DNA of 64,000 nt, from NCBI RefSeq assembly GCF_007971025.1, contig NZ_CP042436.1, forward strand, positions 3,596,001-3,660,000, given 5' to 3'. Shown here one piece after another: positions 63,000 through 64,000 of the stretch. A program made the position numbers and the translations under genes. Position 1 is the first letter of the stretch; each line of letters opens with the position of its first letter. This DNA is from Mucilaginibacter ginsenosidivorans. GTDB taxonomy: Bacteria > Bacteroidota > Bacteroidia > Sphingobacteriales > Sphingobacteriaceae. Below the pieces are notes generated by a model. It ran no database searches, was not told the origin of the DNA, and was given only the letters and a program-made list of their open reading frames with translations.

Positions 63000-64000
63000 A
63001 TGATTCGCAACTATCTGAAGATCGCGTGGCGAAACTTGTACAAGAACAAGGTTTTCTCGCTTATTCATATTTTGGGATTGACCATCGGCATTACGGTTTG
63101 TCTGATGATATTCCTGTACATTACCAATGAATTCAGTGTTGATCGTTTCCATAAGAACGGGAGACAGGTATACCGCGTAATGCGTGGTTTTGATAAAGAG
63201 AAAGCACGTGTTCCTTATCTTTCGGCTCCTTATGCACAAGCTTTGTTAACTGATTATCCCGCTGATATCAAGATGGCGGTACGCGTTTGGACCGCGAATT
63301 TCCTGGTATCATTTGGGGATAAGGCATTTGACGAACGCAAGGTTTACACTACCGACGCCGGTTTTTTTACCATGTTTTCATTTCCGCTATTAAGAGGTGA
63401 TGCTGCAACAGCGCTTAAAGACCCCGGAAGTGTGGTACTTACTCAAAAGGTCGCTGAAAAATATTTCGGAACGGTTGACAATGCGATGGGTAAAATCATA
63501 TCCTTTGACAAAACCCTGCCAATGAAGGTAACCGGCATTTGCAAAAATCCACCTTCCAATACGCACATGGACTTTGATATGGTGAACACGCTTTCCAGCT
63601 TTCCGGACAGAGCTAATGGTAAAATATGGATCAATAATTTCCTATTCACTTATGTGCTGCTAAACCCGAATACCGATGTTGCAAAGCTAGAGGCTAAATT
63701 TCCCCGGTTCCTGGAAAAATATATGGGTAAGGAGATGGCACAATACGGATTGCACCAGGACTTGATGTTAACCGCGTTGCCAGATATATATTTTGAACCT
63801 TCATCGGCGTTTGACAACGTAAAGCATGGTGACAAAACAGTGGTTTATATATTTATTTCCATTGCCGCGCTTATTATGCTTATTGCCTGTATCAATTTCA
63901 CAAACCTGGCTACGCTGCGTGCCGTGGAACGTTCAAAAGAAGTGGGCCTGCGTAAAGTTTTGGGGGCACTGCGCAATCACCTGGTATCACAGTTTATAGG
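63000..64000 (+). CDS. FtsX/MacB-type ABC permease (array member 8), cut by window end
   Basis: 333 complete codons are visible from the ATG at 63000; the gene continues beyond the window. The start MIRNYLKIAWRNLYKNKVFS, first helix with GLTIGITVCLMIFLYI, the block FSFPLLRGDAATALKDP, and the first coupling loop SKEVGLRKVLGA identify it as another array member. It is separated from member 7 by a 220-nt gap containing the large hairpin, so it might begin a separate transcript; AT-rich sequence before the ATG would suit a promoter. Confidence 0.9.
   Translation, partial: MIRNYLKIAWRNLYKNKVFSLIHILGLTIGITVCLMIFLYITNEFSVDRFHKNGRQVYRVMRGFDKEKARVPYLSAPYAQALLTDYPADIKMAVRVWTANFLVSFGDKAFDERKVYTTDAGFFTMFSFPLLRGDAATALKDPGSVVLTQKVAEKYFGTVDNAMGKIISFDKTLPMKVTGICKNPPSNTHMDFDMVNTLSSFPDRANGKIWINNFLFTYVLLNPNTDVAKLEAKFPRFLEKYMGKEMAQYGLHQDLMLTALPDIYFEPSSAFDNVKHGDKTVVYIFISIAALIMLIACINFTNLATLRAVERSKEVGLRKVLGALRNHLVSQFI

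Noticed and set aside
1..64000. CRISPR arrays, tRNA or rRNA genes, transposases, phage genes, riboswitches
   Set aside because: No regularly spaced repeats, cloverleaf or rRNA segments, DDE-type proteins or phage structural genes were recognised on either strand, though a covariance-model search would be needed to exclude small RNAs.

Overview
The window reads as chromosomal DNA of a Bacteroidota bacterium, most likely of the Sphingobacteriaceae (Mucilaginibacter/Pedobacter type). This is an inference from gene content: a SusD-type lipoprotein, DUF4251, DUF4403 and DUF2807 proteins, very long FtsX-like permeases, start codons preceded mostly by A/T-rich sequence rather than a Shine-Dalgarno, and several matches to the Bacteroidota promoter pattern TTTG-N19-TAnnTTTG. 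No tRNA, rRNA, CRISPR array, transposase or phage gene was seen.

Layout. 1-6.1 kb: the end of a SusD-like gene, a secreted FG-GAP/ASPIC repeat protein and a vanadium-haloperoxidase/PAP2-fold enzyme, closed by a terminator. 6.1-12.3 kb: a GH97 glycosidase, a single-domain response regulator, a Tat-type Gfo/Idh/MocA oxidoreductase and a clan GH-D glycosidase. 12.3-20.2 kb: dinB, then a same-strand cluster of a small anchored protein, two outer-membrane barrel proteins, two more haloperoxidase-fold lipoproteins and a duplicated DoxX-like membrane protein, closed by a strong terminator. 20.3-25.6 kb: RidA, a D-threonine-aldolase-type PLP enzyme, an M19 dipeptidase and a GH63-like glucosidase. 25.7-30.6 kb: a FabH-like synthase, a small acidic protein, then ethanolamine permease, eutB and eutC with no microcompartment genes. 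30.6-38.1 kb: three DUF4251 paralogs, htpG, an FMN reductase, small membrane proteins, a DUF4403 lipoprotein, a receiver-domain protein and an AHSA1 protein. 38.2-64 kb: an NtrC/NtrY-type two-component system facing a HlyD-type adaptor, one LolD/MacB-type ATPase and at least eight successive ~800-residue FtsX/MacB permeases, the last cut by the window end.

The most striking region is 38.2-64 kb. One ATPase is followed by eight homologous double-length permeases, nearly all sharing the C-terminal tail NPVKSLRSE. A DUF2807 adhesin-like protein is inserted among them. One permease is fused in frame, with no stop codon, to a complete seven-helix AraC-type regulator. The divergent sigma-54-type two-component system and a near-consensus -24/-12 element upstream of the adaptor gene suggest the array is an inducible export or envelope-stress system. 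The second region of interest is the haloperoxidase cluster at 13.5-20.1 kb, where one gene (16844-18157) is visibly more GC-rich than its neighbours.
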